From JANPGR01 sp031424015 (GTDB lineage: Bacteria; Patescibacteriota; Minisyncoccia; Phycocordibacterales; UBA1006), in contig JANPGR010000004.1 in NCBI GenBank assembly GCA_031424015.1, positions 1-20,749 on the forward strand: a stretch of 20,749 bases of DNA, written 5' to 3'. Under the pieces are notes generated by a model. That model saw nothing but the letters and a program-made list of their open reading frames with translations, made no database searches and was not told the DNA's origin. How positions within the stretch are numbered: position 1 is the stretch's first letter; each line of letters opens with the position of its first letter. Both the position numbers and the translations under genes were made by a program. This document shows positions 1 to 6,824 of this stretch, in pieces.

Positions 1-824
1 CCACGCAGTTCCATCATAGATAGTAATATGTTGATTTCAGAAATATCGCTATCGAGTTGCCGAGCTATATCACTACGCGATAGTGGTTGTTTCAGTAGAT
101 GGTAGATACGCAATTCTGGCTCTGTGGCTGTTTCTAGTAGCGAAGCATGCGCAGTCAATGGCACTGATGTTTCCATGCCTAATTCGCGTAGTATGTCACC
201 ACTATTGCAGATTGGTACTGCACCTTGTCGTAGTAGTTCGTTACTACCGCGTGAAAATTCTGAAAAAATGTTCCCGGGAACTGCACCGACTGTGGTACCG
301 AATTCATTTGCTAGCCCTGCAGTAATCAATGTTCCTGAATCTGTGGTAGCTTCGATTACTACTACAATATCTGCAATTGCAGCCATCAAACGGTTGCGCA
401 CAGGAAACGTCCAATTTGCGCCAGCTGTGTCTACTGGAAATTCACTGATCAAACTACCGCCAGAATCCAATATACGACTCGCAAGCGGTCTGATACTAGC
501 AGGGTAGAGTACACTCGGTGCCAAACCTGAACCCGGGAACGCGCAGGTGACTAGACCATGTTCTAGTGCATGTTCATGTGCCAATGTGTCTACGCCCAGC
601 GCTAACCCAGACACTATGCATATCTCGTACCCAGAGAGACCGGATACCAGTTGTTTTACCACCTGCGACGCATAACTACTATGATTGCGCGATCCTACTA
701 TAGTTACTATTTTATACGATGGGTCAGGCAACACACCTCGGAACCAGAGCTCTTTGGGCGGGTGCGATAATTCCCGTAGGCGAACAGGGAACAGTTCGGG
801 CTTTAGTTTAAAAATTTCGACCAT
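1..824 (-). CDS. dprA: DNA-processing protein DprA, 3' end beyond window
   Basis: DprA (Smf) loads RecA onto incoming single-stranded DNA during natural transformation and acts in the cytoplasm. Reading the minus strand from ATG at 824, about 274 codons stay open to the window edge. The Rossmann-like family signature is clear, in order: VGSR near residue 43, IVSGLALGVDTLAHEHAL near residues 69-86, a glycine turn (FPGSGLAP), LISEFP, FPVRNRLMAA, IEATTDSGTLITA, and VPGNIFSEFSRGSNELLRQGA. A C-terminal tail that looks like the start of a winged-helix region (EPELRIYHLLKQPLSRSDIA) runs off the edge. No Shine-Dalgarno is visible before the ATG; a TATGAT box lies about 18 bases upstream. It is divergent from tRNA-Met. 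Identification is firm; only the 3' end is missing. Confidence 0.95.
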   Translation of the reverse strand, partial: MVEIFKLKPELFPVRLRELSHPPKELWFRGVLPDPSYKIVTIVGSRNHSSYASQVVKQLVSGLSGYEICIVSGLALGVDTLAHEHALEHGLVTCAFPGSGLAPSVLYPASIRPLASRILDSGGSLISEFPVDTAGANWTFPVRNRLMAAIADIVVVIEATTDSGTLITAGLANEFGTTVGAVPGNIFSEFSRGSNELLRQGAVPICNSGDILRELGMETSVPLTAHASLLETATEPELRIYHLLKQPLSRSDIARQLDSDISEINILLSMMELR

Positions 825-888
825 ATAAGGCTTCTAGTGTATCATAATTATGAACTGTATTCCACATACTGGATAATTTTCATATATT

Positions 889-897
889 TGCTATACT
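889..897 (+). promoter_or_regulatory. extended -10 promoter of tRNA-Met
   Basis: TGCTATACT is an extended -10 box (TG, one base, TATACT). The predicted transcript start near 904 lies about 5 bases before the tRNA. No convincing -35 is visible. Confidence 0.6.
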
Positions 898-908
898 ACA
901 AAAACAAT

Positions 909-982
909 GTCGGAGTAGCTCAGCTGGTTAGAGCGTGGCACTCATAACGCCAAGGTCGTGAGTTCAAGTCTCACCTTCGACA
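909..982 (+). tRNA. tRNA-Met (anticodon CAT), elongator-type
   Basis: The acceptor stem GTCGGAG (909-915) pairs with CTTCGAC (975-981), and A982 is the discriminator. The D arm is GCTC/GAGC, the T arm GTGAG-TTCAAGT-CTCAC, and the anticodon loop CTCATAA gives CAT. The anticodon stem lacks the three G:C pairs of initiator tRNA, so elongator Met (or lysidine-modified Ile) is likelier. No CCA is encoded; CA follows. The last 16 bases of the gene are repeated at 1148-1163. Confidence 0.93.
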
Positions 983-1169
983 CAATAATGAACCAATGCA
1001 TCGCATTGGTGTAATATATTGTAGGGCAAAAAGGTGAGACGCAGAAAGTAATTCGTCGATGTCTATGACCGACGAATTACGGTCAGGGGTCGCGACATAG
1101 TGTTCGAATACGAATAGAATGAGTATCGAGAACACATATGTTGTGACCAAGTCTCACCTTCGAAACAAT
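965..1169 (+). mobile_element. mini-element duplicating the tRNA-Met 3' end
   Basis: A direct repeat, CAAGTCTCACCTTCGA plus ACAAT with one differing base between them, occurs at 965-986 (inside and just after tRNA-Met) and at 1148-1169, so the repeat unit is 183 bases. No gene lies between. The interval holds an 8-bp perfect hairpin (ACCAATGC/GCATTGGT, 992-1010), an 11-bp hairpin (GTAATTCGTCG/CGACGAATTAC, 1048-1080) and a palindrome at 1088-1148 that ends exactly where the tRNA copy begins. This looks like a tiny non-autonomous integrant or the scar of a larger one. The reading as an integration event is inference; the repeats are seen directly. Confidence 0.6.
1088..1148. repeat. palindrome family, copy 1 (next to tRNA-Met 3' copy)
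   Basis: Outer arms GGTCGCGACATA (1088-1099) and TATGTTGTGACC (1137-1148) pair with G:T allowed, followed by GTGTTC (1100-1105) with GAACAC (1130-1135). It is related to the palindromes at 14838-14922 and 15831-15915. Compared with those, bases on both arms have changed together (for example C:G to A:T in the outer arm, and GTGTTC/GAACAC versus GTTTCC/GGAAAC), so the hairpin itself seems to be conserved. Confidence 0.7.
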
Positions 1170-1188
1170 GTAATCAAGATACTACGTG

Positions 1189-1197
1189 TGGTATACT
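1189..1197 (+). promoter_or_regulatory. extended -10 promoter of uppP
   Basis: TGGTATACT with TATACT at 1192-1197. The predicted transcript start coincides with the ATG at 1204, so the message is probably leaderless. This also rules out the in-frame GTG at 1186, which lies upstream of the -10 box. Confidence 0.65.
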
Positions 1198-1203
1198 CTT
1201 TCT

Positions 1204-1974
1204 ATGTCTCTTTTTCATTCGATCATTATCGGTCTCGTCGAAGGTGTCACTGAATTCCTACCGATTTCTTCGACCGCACATATTATTATTATACAGAGAA
1301 TTTTTGCAATTCCGATCGATGAATCCTTTTTAATTGGAATTCAATTGGGTGCACTGTTGGCTGTGGTCGGTATCTATCTCCGCGAATATAAAACAATTTG
1401 GAGGGGAATTCCTCTCCTGATATTTTCTTTCATTCCAACTGTGATTGCTGGCGTTTTTCTCTATCCGTATATTCACAGTTTACACGAGAATCTGACTATT
1501 ATTGCAACGATGTTGTTCCTCGGCGGGGTGATTATGATCGCATTGCCGGTACCGAAAACGATTGAATCTCCGAAAATTCAACACCAGAGTATTACGTGGC
1601 GTCAAGGATTCTGGATCGGAATCGCACAATGTTTTGCCATCGTTCCAGGTGTATCACGATCAGGTGCGATCTATATCGCCAGCGAGGTAATGCAGATTCC
1701 GCGTTCTGTTATTACTCGGTTTTCTTTTTTGCTCGGTGCAGGTACGATATTCTCTGCGAGCGTGTACAGTCTGTATAAATCAGGTCAGCCAATCACCATC
1801 CTATTTACGCCTGCATTCTCTGTCGCATTTTTGGTCTCTGGTATCGCTGCGTGGATCAGCTGTAAATGGCTTCTCGATTTTGTAGCACGCCCAACCGCAA
1901 TGAGGGAATTCGGCTGGTATCGAGTGATCCTGGCCGTGGTTCTCGTTTGTGCTAGTCTATTCCTTTCTCTGTAA
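1204..1974 (+). CDS. uppP: undecaprenyl-diphosphatase UppP (BacA)
   Basis: UppP dephosphorylates undecaprenyl pyrophosphate to recycle the lipid carrier of peptidoglycan synthesis. It is an integral membrane enzyme and overproduction gives bacitracin resistance. The two diagnostic motifs are present: EGVTEFLPISSTAH near the N-terminus (conserved Glu-rich and Ser-rich active-site segment) and VPGVSRSG about 150 residues on, with several hydrophobic spans between and after them. Starting at ATG 1204 gives 256 residues, normal for the family. I prefer this start because the -10 box TATACT ends at 1197, so the GTG at 1186 could not be in the transcript. It stands alone between two tRNA loci and has no Shine-Dalgarno sequence. 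Identification is firm. Confidence 0.95.
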   Translation: MSLFHSIIIGLVEGVTEFLPISSTAHIIIIQRIFAIPIDESFLIGIQLGALLAVVGIYLREYKTIWRGIPLLIFSFIPTVIAGVFLYPYIHSLHENLTIIATMLFLGGVIMIALPVPKTIESPKIQHQSITWRQGFWIGIAQCFAIVPGVSRSGAIYIASEVMQIPRSVITRFSFLLGAGTIFSASVYSLYKSGQPITILFTPAFSVAFLVSGIAAWISCKWLLDFVARPTAMREFGWYRVILAVVLVCASLFLSL

Positions 1975-1981
1975 TCTTATT

Positions 1982-2053
1982 CGTCATTCCAGACCCGAAA
2001 AATAACGACGAGGTACGAGGAGTATATTTTCTCGGAAATGATCTGGAATCCAG
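1982..2053. repeat. imperfect intergenic hairpin repeat
   Basis: ATTCCAGA (1986-1993) pairs with TCTGGAAT (2042-2049), and inside it CCGAAAAATA (1995-2004) pairs imperfectly with TATTTTCTCGG (2025-2035). The outline (CATTCC...GGAATCCAG) resembles dispersed intergenic palindromes of many bacteria. It follows uppP and may serve as its transcript end, though it lacks a clean T-run. Confidence 0.5.
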
Positions 2054-2095
2054 TTAGTAGGGTCCAGTGCGGGGACTTGCTCTCTTGGTAATTTT

Positions 2096-2104
2096 TGGTA
2101 TACT
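2096..2104 (+). promoter_or_regulatory. extended -10 box upstream of tRNA-Asp
   Basis: TGGTATACT with TATACT at 2099-2104. It would start a transcript near 2111 with a leader of about 125 bases before tRNA-Asp. The leader holds a small hairpin (GTGCT/AGCAC, about 2193-2206) and no open reading frame I would defend. A second -10-like box, TATACA at 2225-2230, is spaced to start transcription at the first base of the tRNA. Confidence 0.45.
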
Positions 2105-2236
2105 TACTGAGTATAAGATAGAGAAGAGATTATATTTTCCACTAATTCCTCCGTTTTAATCGGCAGGCAGAAAATTAGTATTGATGTAACTCGTGCTGTA
2201 AAGCACTCTAAAGTATATCGGTTTTATACACCATTT

Positions 2237-2310
2237 GCAGTGGTAGCTCAGCTGGTTAGAGCATCCGCCTGTCACGCGGAAGGTCGAGGGTTCAAGTCCC
2301 TTTCACTGCG
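2237..2310 (+). tRNA. tRNA-Asp (anticodon GTC), integration target
   Basis: The acceptor stem GCAGTGG (2237-2243) pairs with TCACTGC (2303-2309), with G2310 as discriminator. The T loop is TTCAAGT and the anticodon loop CTGTCAC gives GTC. No CCA is encoded. Its last 15 bases plus two more are repeated 12.6 kb away at 14925-14941. The recombinase gene on the opposite strand ends inside it, with its stop codon opposite the anticodon loop. Confidence 0.95.
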
Positions 2311-3921
2311 CACAACGGGATAAATTTCCAAATTGTCCCTAAAACTCTTATTCGTAAGGCTAAATTCCGGTTCCAACCGGTTTTTTAGTTGGTCCAGAGT
2401 ATATGAATACTTTTGTAGTGGTTCGAGGTAAATATGCTTATCACATAGGAGTTTTTCATCTCTCATACGCCAGTTCCCACCGAAATTCAGTAGTATGGTT
2501 TTCTTGTCATCTTGGGACCCTGCTGTGAACTTTTTGTATGCATTTTGAGCGAAATCAAATACATTTTCAGCGTATTTGTTTGTATTACTTGATCGTAATT
2601 CCGTTTGTGATAATTGAGTTTTTAACTTTGCAATAGATTCTGAGATACGCTCTTTCTCAGTTACAAACTTATCATCATCAATCAGGTCCCGAATACGCAT
2701 ACCCGTGAGATTGTCGAGCTCTTTTTGAGCTTGTACTAGGGATCGAGATAGTGATTCGTTAATAGCTTGATTTTGTCTTGATTCTGATTTGTGGTCAGAC
2801 CGTAATATATCCAGCGCCCATTCGCAGAAATCAGTATGGATAGTATATTTTTGAATTTCGTCAGTGATTTGTTTTTCTAGAATATCTACATTTACATATT
2901 TTTTTTGACTGCATCCATTGTCTTTACCGTTGTCACTACCTTTTCTATGGCTACAGCGATATAGTATGTATTTTTTCAATTCGCCGGTAGACTTGATCAA
3001 CTTCTGTTTTTCTATTGCAACAACAGCACTGCCACATTCATCACAGGTAATGCATCCTGAGAATGAGAAGCTGTGGACTTTGGGTCTTGGTTTTCCAGAT
3101 TTACCTAGTAGAATCTGAGCTTTGTCAAATTCATCTACTGTTACCATAGGAGTGTGTACTCCATTTTGGATCTTTCCACGATACATAAACATACCGCAGT
3201 AAAATGGGTCAGAAAATATACGATATAGCGCAGAGCGAGAAATAGGTTTACCGCCTCGAGTACGCAATTGCCTGGTGGTAAATCCCCATTCATTATTCAT
3301 AATGTTCAATATGTCTGCGACTGTGTGTTTGCCGGATAACAGCAGGTCCCAACCCTTACGCATCAAATCGAATCTTTCTGGGTCCGGAATTATATAATTG
3401 ATACCACGCTCTTGGAATTTGGTATTCAAATATCCAACAGGTGCCATAATAGGGGCTTGTCCTTTGTTTAGCTTTGTTTCAATGCCTCGTTTTACTTTTG
3501 TACGGAGATCCTTGATAAATTCTGATGATTGAGCGGAATCTACAGAGAATACAATTTGGTTGTCCTCGGGCCTATATTCACGGCCAATAGTGAGAATATG
3601 TTGAATTTTTCCCTGTACGAGCAACCACTGTAGTCGACCACTATCTACCGGGTTTCTGGATAGTCTATCTGCTTGATAGCAGATAATACCATTTGCCTCG
3701 CCTCGTTCTATTCTGTCGAGCATTTTGTTAAACTCGACCCTTCCAGGCGCCTTTGCGGACCTGCTTTCACTGTAGGTGTCTAATATTTGGTTTTCAGGTA
3801 TTCCTTTTGTAGCGCAAAGAGCCTCTATATCTCTCATTTGATCTGGTATGGATTGTACCTGGCGATTATCATCTTCTGTCGACTTACGAAAATACCTAAA
3901 GTATTTTATTGATTTGTTCAT
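2272..3921 (-). CDS. large serine recombinase (integrase of the element)
   Basis: A serine recombinase cuts and rejoins DNA through a covalent phosphoserine and here most likely integrates and excises the surrounding element. The N-terminal resolvase domain shows YFRKS with catalytic Ser14 and Arg12, then SIPDQ, and the second active-site patch DRLSRNPVDSGR near residue 85. A recombinase domain follows (GYLNTKFQERGINYIIPDP to SALYRIFSDPFYCGMFMYRG). Next come a zinc-ribbon (CITCDECG ... YRCSHRK ... GCSQKKY, about residues 295-345) and a coiled-coil segment (about 390-450), as in large serine integrases. The 549-residue length fits. The last 39 bases are antisense to tRNA-Asp, and the final residues SERDLNPRPSA are simply tRNA read backwards. 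ATG at 3921 has no Shine-Dalgarno; an elaborate inverted-repeat structure ends 19 bases upstream. Confidence 0.92.
   Translation of the reverse strand: MNKSIKYFRYFRKSTEDDNRQVQSIPDQMRDIEALCATKGIPENQILDTYSESRSAKAPGRVEFNKMLDRIERGEANGIICYQADRLSRNPVDSGRLQWLLVQGKIQHILTIGREYRPEDNQIVFSVDSAQSSEFIKDLRTKVKRGIETKLNKGQAPIMAPVGYLNTKFQERGINYIIPDPERFDLMRKGWDLLLSGKHTVADILNIMNNEWGFTTRQLRTRGGKPISRSALYRIFSDPFYCGMFMYRGKIQNGVHTPMVTVDEFDKAQILLGKSGKPRPKVHSFSFSGCITCDECGSAVVAIEKQKLIKSTGELKKYILYRCSHRKGSDNGKDNGCSQKKYVNVDILEKQITDEIQKYTIHTDFCEWALDILRSDHKSESRQNQAINESLSRSLVQAQKELDNLTGMRIRDLIDDDKFVTEKERISESIAKLKTQLSQTELRSSNTNKYAENVFDFAQNAYKKFTAGSQDDKKTILLNFGGNWRMRDEKLLCDKHIYLEPLQKYSYTLDQLKNRLEPEFSLTNKSFRDNLEIYPVVRSERDLNPRPSA
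2296..2312. repeat. attL-like direct repeat in tRNA-Asp
   Basis: Seventeen bases identical to 14925-14941. The copy overlaps the tRNA 3' end, so integration here keeps the tRNA intact. Confidence 0.8.
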
Positions 3922-3939
3922 ATTGGCTATAGTTTATTA

Positions 3940-4037
3940 CAAAAAGAGGTGGACTTATAGAAGCTTAAGTTGCTACACAGAAGCCAAAATCCACCTCTTT
4001 TTGGACTTAAACTTCTAATAAATGACCCTGTGTAGCA
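3940..4037. promoter_or_regulatory. triple interlocked inverted repeats before the recombinase
   Basis: Three segments are followed, in the same order, by their reverse complements. A is CAAAAAGAGGTGGA (3940-3953) with 3990-4003, 14 bp perfect. C is 3955-3970 with 4005-4021, 15 pairs, one mismatch and one bulge. B is TGCTACACAG (3971-3980) with 4028-4037, 10 bp perfect. The stems therefore cross rather than nest. Read on the minus strand, stem A ends in a run of five T just 19 bases before the recombinase ATG, like an intrinsic terminator, and stems B and C use its loop. An attenuator or pseudoknot leader is the likeliest reading; a protein- or recombinase-binding site is the alternative. Confidence 0.6.
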
Positions 4038-4051
4038 TTTATAGTATATCA

Positions 4052-4228
4052 TTAATCTATCGTTATGGTAGGTATGGCGTATGTGCATTTAATTAGATTG
4101 ATAATCTGGAGACCTATCTCATAGGCTTCTCTTTGAGAAAGGGTAATACCGTAATGCTTTTCAAAAAGATCAATGAGTAGATTTATTTTCTCATCAGAGA
4201 TAGTACTAGCTTCTTGTTTTTTATTCAT
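4052..4228 (-). CDS. small protein of 58 residues, unknown
   Basis: The reading frame from ATG 4228 to TAA 4052 encodes 58 residues. It begins 16 bases after the stop of the ATPase gene in the same direction, so it is probably co-transcribed. The protein is polar with one amphipathic helical centre (LLIDLFEKHYGITLSQREAYE, followed by IGLQIINLIK), with no cysteine motif and no signal peptide. The pattern FEKHYGI...EAYEIG looks like a genuine conserved small protein rather than chance coding. I do not recognise a function; its position between a RepA-like ATPase and the recombinase suggests an accessory or regulator of replication or recombination. Confidence 0.65.
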   Translation of the reverse strand: MNKKQEASTISDEKINLLIDLFEKHYGITLSQREAYEIGLQIINLIKCTYAIPTITID

Positions 4229-4243
4229 AGAGTAAAAAAGAAA

Positions 4244-5278
4244 TTAGGAAGCAGTCTCAGCGTCTTCTGATATTAATTCTGCTATAGAATATAGCGGAGG
4301 TTTCCCGTTTGACCTGAGAATACATCCTGATTCTATGAGAGATTTTAAGGTATTCTCAATCTGTGTTTTTCCAACCCTACCAATGAGTATTTTCTGAATA
4401 TCTTTTGCAGATATCCCATCAAGTTCACTCGAGATAGTTTTTAATATCTCTATTTCAGCTATTTCAGATTTTGTTTTTCTTTCCTGCGTCTCTGTAAAAT
4501 CAATCCTTATTTTATTATTCTCTGTATCATTCAATATAAATCCAAAAGGTTTATTTTCTATTCCGTGTCTATTTTTCCCTTGAATAACTTCTATAATTCT
4601 GTCGTTTGTGTGATTTGCCGACTTTCTAAACAATAGCGCGCTATCAATTGCAGAGACTTTGTCCTGGGACCCATATACTTGGCTATTAGTGGATAAGAAT
4701 TTATCATTCACATTTTGCTTTCTAGTGTGATCTAGAAAAACTACTGCAATACCAGAGTCTCTGAATTGATAAAATCGCCTAAAGAACTTTCGTACTTCTA
4801 CAGCGTCAAACTCATTGAGTGAACCACAGAATGCTCTAAAGGTATCTATTATGATAAGTTTTGTGCCAGATCGCTTACATTTTTCTAGTAAGTAGTTAAC
4901 TGAGTCATCATTGTTAAAATCAATTTCATAATTGGTTGATATTTCTAGGTTATAATTATCTTTATCAATTGATAGTTGGTTTCCTCTCTTTTTAAAGCTA
5001 GAGAGTCCCATTTCGCCATCAAGGTAGAGAACAGGGGATTCAATAGTCGCGTACCTATTTAGGAACGATACTCCTTCTGATACACAGCGAGCCATATCCA
5101 GAGCGAACCAGGTTTTACCGGTACCACCCTCTGAAGCTATTAGAGTAATGCTGTTTTCTAAAATAATACCACTCACCAGCCATCTAGGTTCTGGAAATGA
5201 ACGAAATTTCATATCTCGCCAGTTGATAATATCTAGGGATATTTTATCGCTAGTTTTTTTGTTTTTATGTGTTGCCAT
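4244..5278 (-). CDS. RepA-like RecA-fold ATPase (AAA_25 type)
   Basis: This 344-residue cytoplasmic protein resembles the RecA-fold ATPases of the RSF1010 RepA / AAA_25 group, which act as hexameric helicases or DNA-transacting ATPases on plasmids and integrative elements. Seen in the sequence: WLVSGIILENSITLIASEG leading into the Walker A GGTGKT (residues 51-56), VLYLDGEMG, Walker B KLIIIDTFRAFC, and the downstream VVFLDHTRK sensor-like strand. The C-terminal 70 residues (AEIEILKTISSELDGISAKD onward) look like a winged helix with a DNA-binding role. It is transcribed away from the 344-residue unknown gene's end and reads into the 58-residue gene and the recombinase. The leader carries interlocked inverted repeats about 70 bases upstream. 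Replication of the element is inferred, not shown. Confidence 0.85.
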   Translation of the reverse strand: MATHKNKKTSDKISLDIINWRDMKFRSFPEPRWLVSGIILENSITLIASEGGTGKTWFALDMARCVSEGVSFLNRYATIESPVLYLDGEMGLSSFKKRGNQLSIDKDNYNLEISTNYEIDFNNDDSVNYLLEKCKRSGTKLIIIDTFRAFCGSLNEFDAVEVRKFFRRFYQFRDSGIAVVFLDHTRKQNVNDKFLSTNSQVYGSQDKVSAIDSALLFRKSANHTNDRIIEVIQGKNRHGIENKPFGFILNDTENNKIRIDFTETQERKTKSEIAEIEILKTISSELDGISAKDIQKILIGRVGKTQIENTLKSLIESGCILRSNGKPPLYSIAELISEDAETAS

Positions 5279-5347
5279 ATGGTGTTAAATTTAATTAACG
5301 AATAATATGGACTTTAGATCTAAAACCCTGAATGCATCACCCACTAG

Positions 5348-5413
5348 TTTTGACAGATGCAGTACTACCAGACATCTGCCAAAATTAATTGGCGATTTTA
5401 TTTTGGTAGTACT
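5348..5413. promoter_or_regulatory. two interlocked inverted repeats before the ATPase gene
   Basis: TTTTGACAGATG (5348-5359) pairs with CATCTGCCAAAA (5373-5384), 11 of 12 positions. AGTACTACCA (5361-5370), lying in that loop, pairs perfectly with TGGTAGTACT (5404-5413). The order is A-B-A'-B', so the stems cross and could form a pseudoknot or alternate. A further competing pairing, CCAAAAT (5379-5385) with ATTTTGG (5400-5406), exists. The topology matches the structure at 3940-4037 in the same element, though the sequences differ. It lies upstream of the ATPase start at 5278 on the minus strand. Confidence 0.55.
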
Positions 5414-5502
5414 TGAAATGAAAAACCCGTAGGTTAGTACGAGTATTACATTTACAAAGATTAAGTAGTCTTAAGCGAGATGAAGTTCTGGTTAAGTTAA
5501 TA

Positions 5503-6537
5503 TTAATCAGAAACATCATCATATAAAATGTATTGTTCAGTAAGTGAAATATTACCAGCTTTTACATTAAATACTTTATCTATTCCTAATTTGCTTTGGA
5601 TTGTTCTGTTTAAATTACCAAAACAATCTTCTACTGATTTTGCATTTTGAATGTGGTAAGTATTATACTGACCACTCACTTCTTTAAAGAATTCAGGTAA
5701 ATGTGTTCTTTGAGTAGATCCTTTTACATAGAAGTCTTTTTGAGTAGTATCACCAAAGATGAATCGTAATTTATATGAAGGAATATCAATATATGTTAAC
5801 CTGATTTTTTTACTATGAATCTTAGCTGCCTCTCTTTTACTTTCTTTTGTCGAGTTTGTGCATGTGGATATACTATCATTTAATTTTAGTATATTCGCTT
5901 TGATAATAGCAAAATCATTAAGGATAAAATCAGTATCAAGTGAGACAATTTTAATTTCACCAGTTATTTCAAGTGAGATCAGAGTGTGGATTGGTAAGTA
6001 TGTTTCTAGTGCTTGAAATTTAATATTATTTTCTAACACACTATCTAGATTAGAAATTTCATCAAATAGAGCATAATGGTAATTATAGTTTATGTTTATG
6101 TACTTTGATCCTTTGTCAGATTTTGATATATATTCAATAATATAATTTACCTGTTTTGAATAGGTGGCTGTATTTTTATTAAATTCAGTGTTGATTAGTA
6201 ATTCATCATTTTTATATCTGTTTAAGTATGCTCTTATCCAAGAGTTTATGACAAATCTTTCTTTTCTGGTTATAAGGTTATTTATTTCTTTAATATCTTT
6301 TCTATATAAGTCTTCCTGTAATCCCTTGTTTTTTGGGATAATATGTTGCAATAAGTTAACCAATAATTTGCTTTCAGGAGGTCTTTTATACTGTGGTCCA
6401 ATTATTTCTACAGCAGTGTTTAATCCTATAAAATCCTCTCGATTATTTCGCCATTCCAAAACTTTACCTTTGTCGAAATTTGCTAAAAAATATAACCCAC
6501 AGAGTTCTGCTTCAGATACGTAAAACATTAGTCTCAT
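5503..6537 (-). CDS. unknown 344-residue protein, possible DNA-binding C-terminus
   Basis: I do not recognise this protein. It is soluble, rich in Asn, Ile, Lys and Tyr, and has no signal peptide or membrane span. The N-terminal two thirds look mixed alpha/beta. The last 35 residues (ending FNVKAGNISLTEQYILYD, preceded by an Arg/Lys helix NLNRTIQSKLGI) resemble the recognition helix and wing of a winged-helix domain; this is a weak inference. It is the first gene of the minus-strand arm, so a regulatory or replication role is plausible. An extended -10 box (TGATAGAAT read on the minus strand, 6554-6546) lies 8 bases before the ATG at 6537, predicting a nearly leaderless message. It is divergent from the candidate structured RNA. 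Base composition is very A+T-rich. Confidence 0.7.
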   Translation of the reverse strand: MRLMFYVSEAELCGLYFLANFDKGKVLEWRNNREDFIGLNTAVEIIGPQYKRPPESKLLVNLLQHIIPKNKGLQEDLYRKDIKEINNLITRKERFVINSWIRAYLNRYKNDELLINTEFNKNTATYSKQVNYIIEYISKSDKGSKYININYNYHYALFDEISNLDSVLENNIKFQALETYLPIHTLISLEITGEIKIVSLDTDFILNDFAIIKANILKLNDSISTCTNSTKESKREAAKIHSKKIRLTYIDIPSYKLRFIFGDTTQKDFYVKGSTQRTHLPEFFKEVSGQYNTYHIQNAKSVEDCFGNLNRTIQSKLGIDKVFNVKAGNISLTEQYILYDDVSD

Positions 6538-6545
6538 ATGCTAGT

Positions 6546-6554
6546 ATTCTATCA
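6546..6554 (-). promoter_or_regulatory. extended -10 promoter of the 344-residue unknown gene
   Basis: Read on the minus strand the box is TGATAGAAT; the predicted start lies within a few bases of the ATG at 6537. Confidence 0.45.
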
Positions 6555-6589
6555 TAACGAGAACTAAAGAGTAGGAATTTTAAGAAAAA

Positions 6590-6618
6590 TTGTATTCTAT
6601 TACTCAAAATGTTATACT
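6590..6618 (+). promoter_or_regulatory. promoter of candidate structured RNA
   Basis: TTGTAT (6590-6595), a 17-base spacer, then TATACT (6613-6618). The predicted start, about 6625, is the first base of the long closing stem of the RNA downstream. This is the best-formed -35/-10 pair in the window. Confidence 0.65.
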
Positions 6619-6624
6619 AATATC

Positions 6625-6775
6625 GCAACCAGGTTAGTAAATACAAAAGCGTTTTAGCTATTTTAGCATTCGTCTCTCGTGTTCAGATTGGGCATCCCAA
6701 ATTAGGACAGGAACAGCATTGCGTCTGTCACCCTGGTTGCACCTAACTTTTGGGGTGCCTATTTTGTTTTAGTCA
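6625..6775 (+). ncRNA. candidate structured RNA of about 150 bases
   Basis: A transcript from the promoter at 6590-6618 would begin with GCAACCAGG (6625-6633), which pairs perfectly with CCTGGTTGC (6732-6740) more than 100 bases on. Inside are TTGGG-CAT-CCCAA (6688-6700), GACAG/CTGTC (6706-6710 with 6725-6729) and GCTA-TTT-TAGC near 6657-6667. The closing stem runs straight into a terminator-like hairpin (6739-6758) and T-rich tail, sharing two bases with it, which is the layout of a riboswitch or attenuator as well as of a free-standing small RNA. No reading frame is present. I could not match it to tmRNA, 6S, RNase P or SRP RNA. Either an element-encoded sRNA or a leader of the zinc-ribbon genes. 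Confidence 0.5.
6739..6775 (+). terminator. terminator-like hairpin after the candidate RNA
   Basis: GCACC (6739-6743) pairs with GGTGC (6754-6758) and is followed by CTATTTTGTTTTAG. The stem is short, so efficiency is uncertain. Confidence 0.45.
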
Positions 6776-6824
6776 GACATTATTTCTCCCCATATTACCA
6801 AATGGACTTACACTATAACTAGCT

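Noticed and set aside
83..507. Two overlapping plus-strand open frames
   Set aside because: They are antisense shadows of dprA, whose minus-strand translation matches the family throughout.
1186..1203. Upstream GTG start for uppP
   Set aside because: It overlaps the extended -10 box TGGTATACT, and MSLFHS at 1204 matches the usual start of the family.
6648..6662. GTTTTAGCTATTT resembling a Cas9 guide-RNA repeat
   Set aside because: It is a short chance match; no repeat-spacer array and no cas gene are present anywhere in the window.
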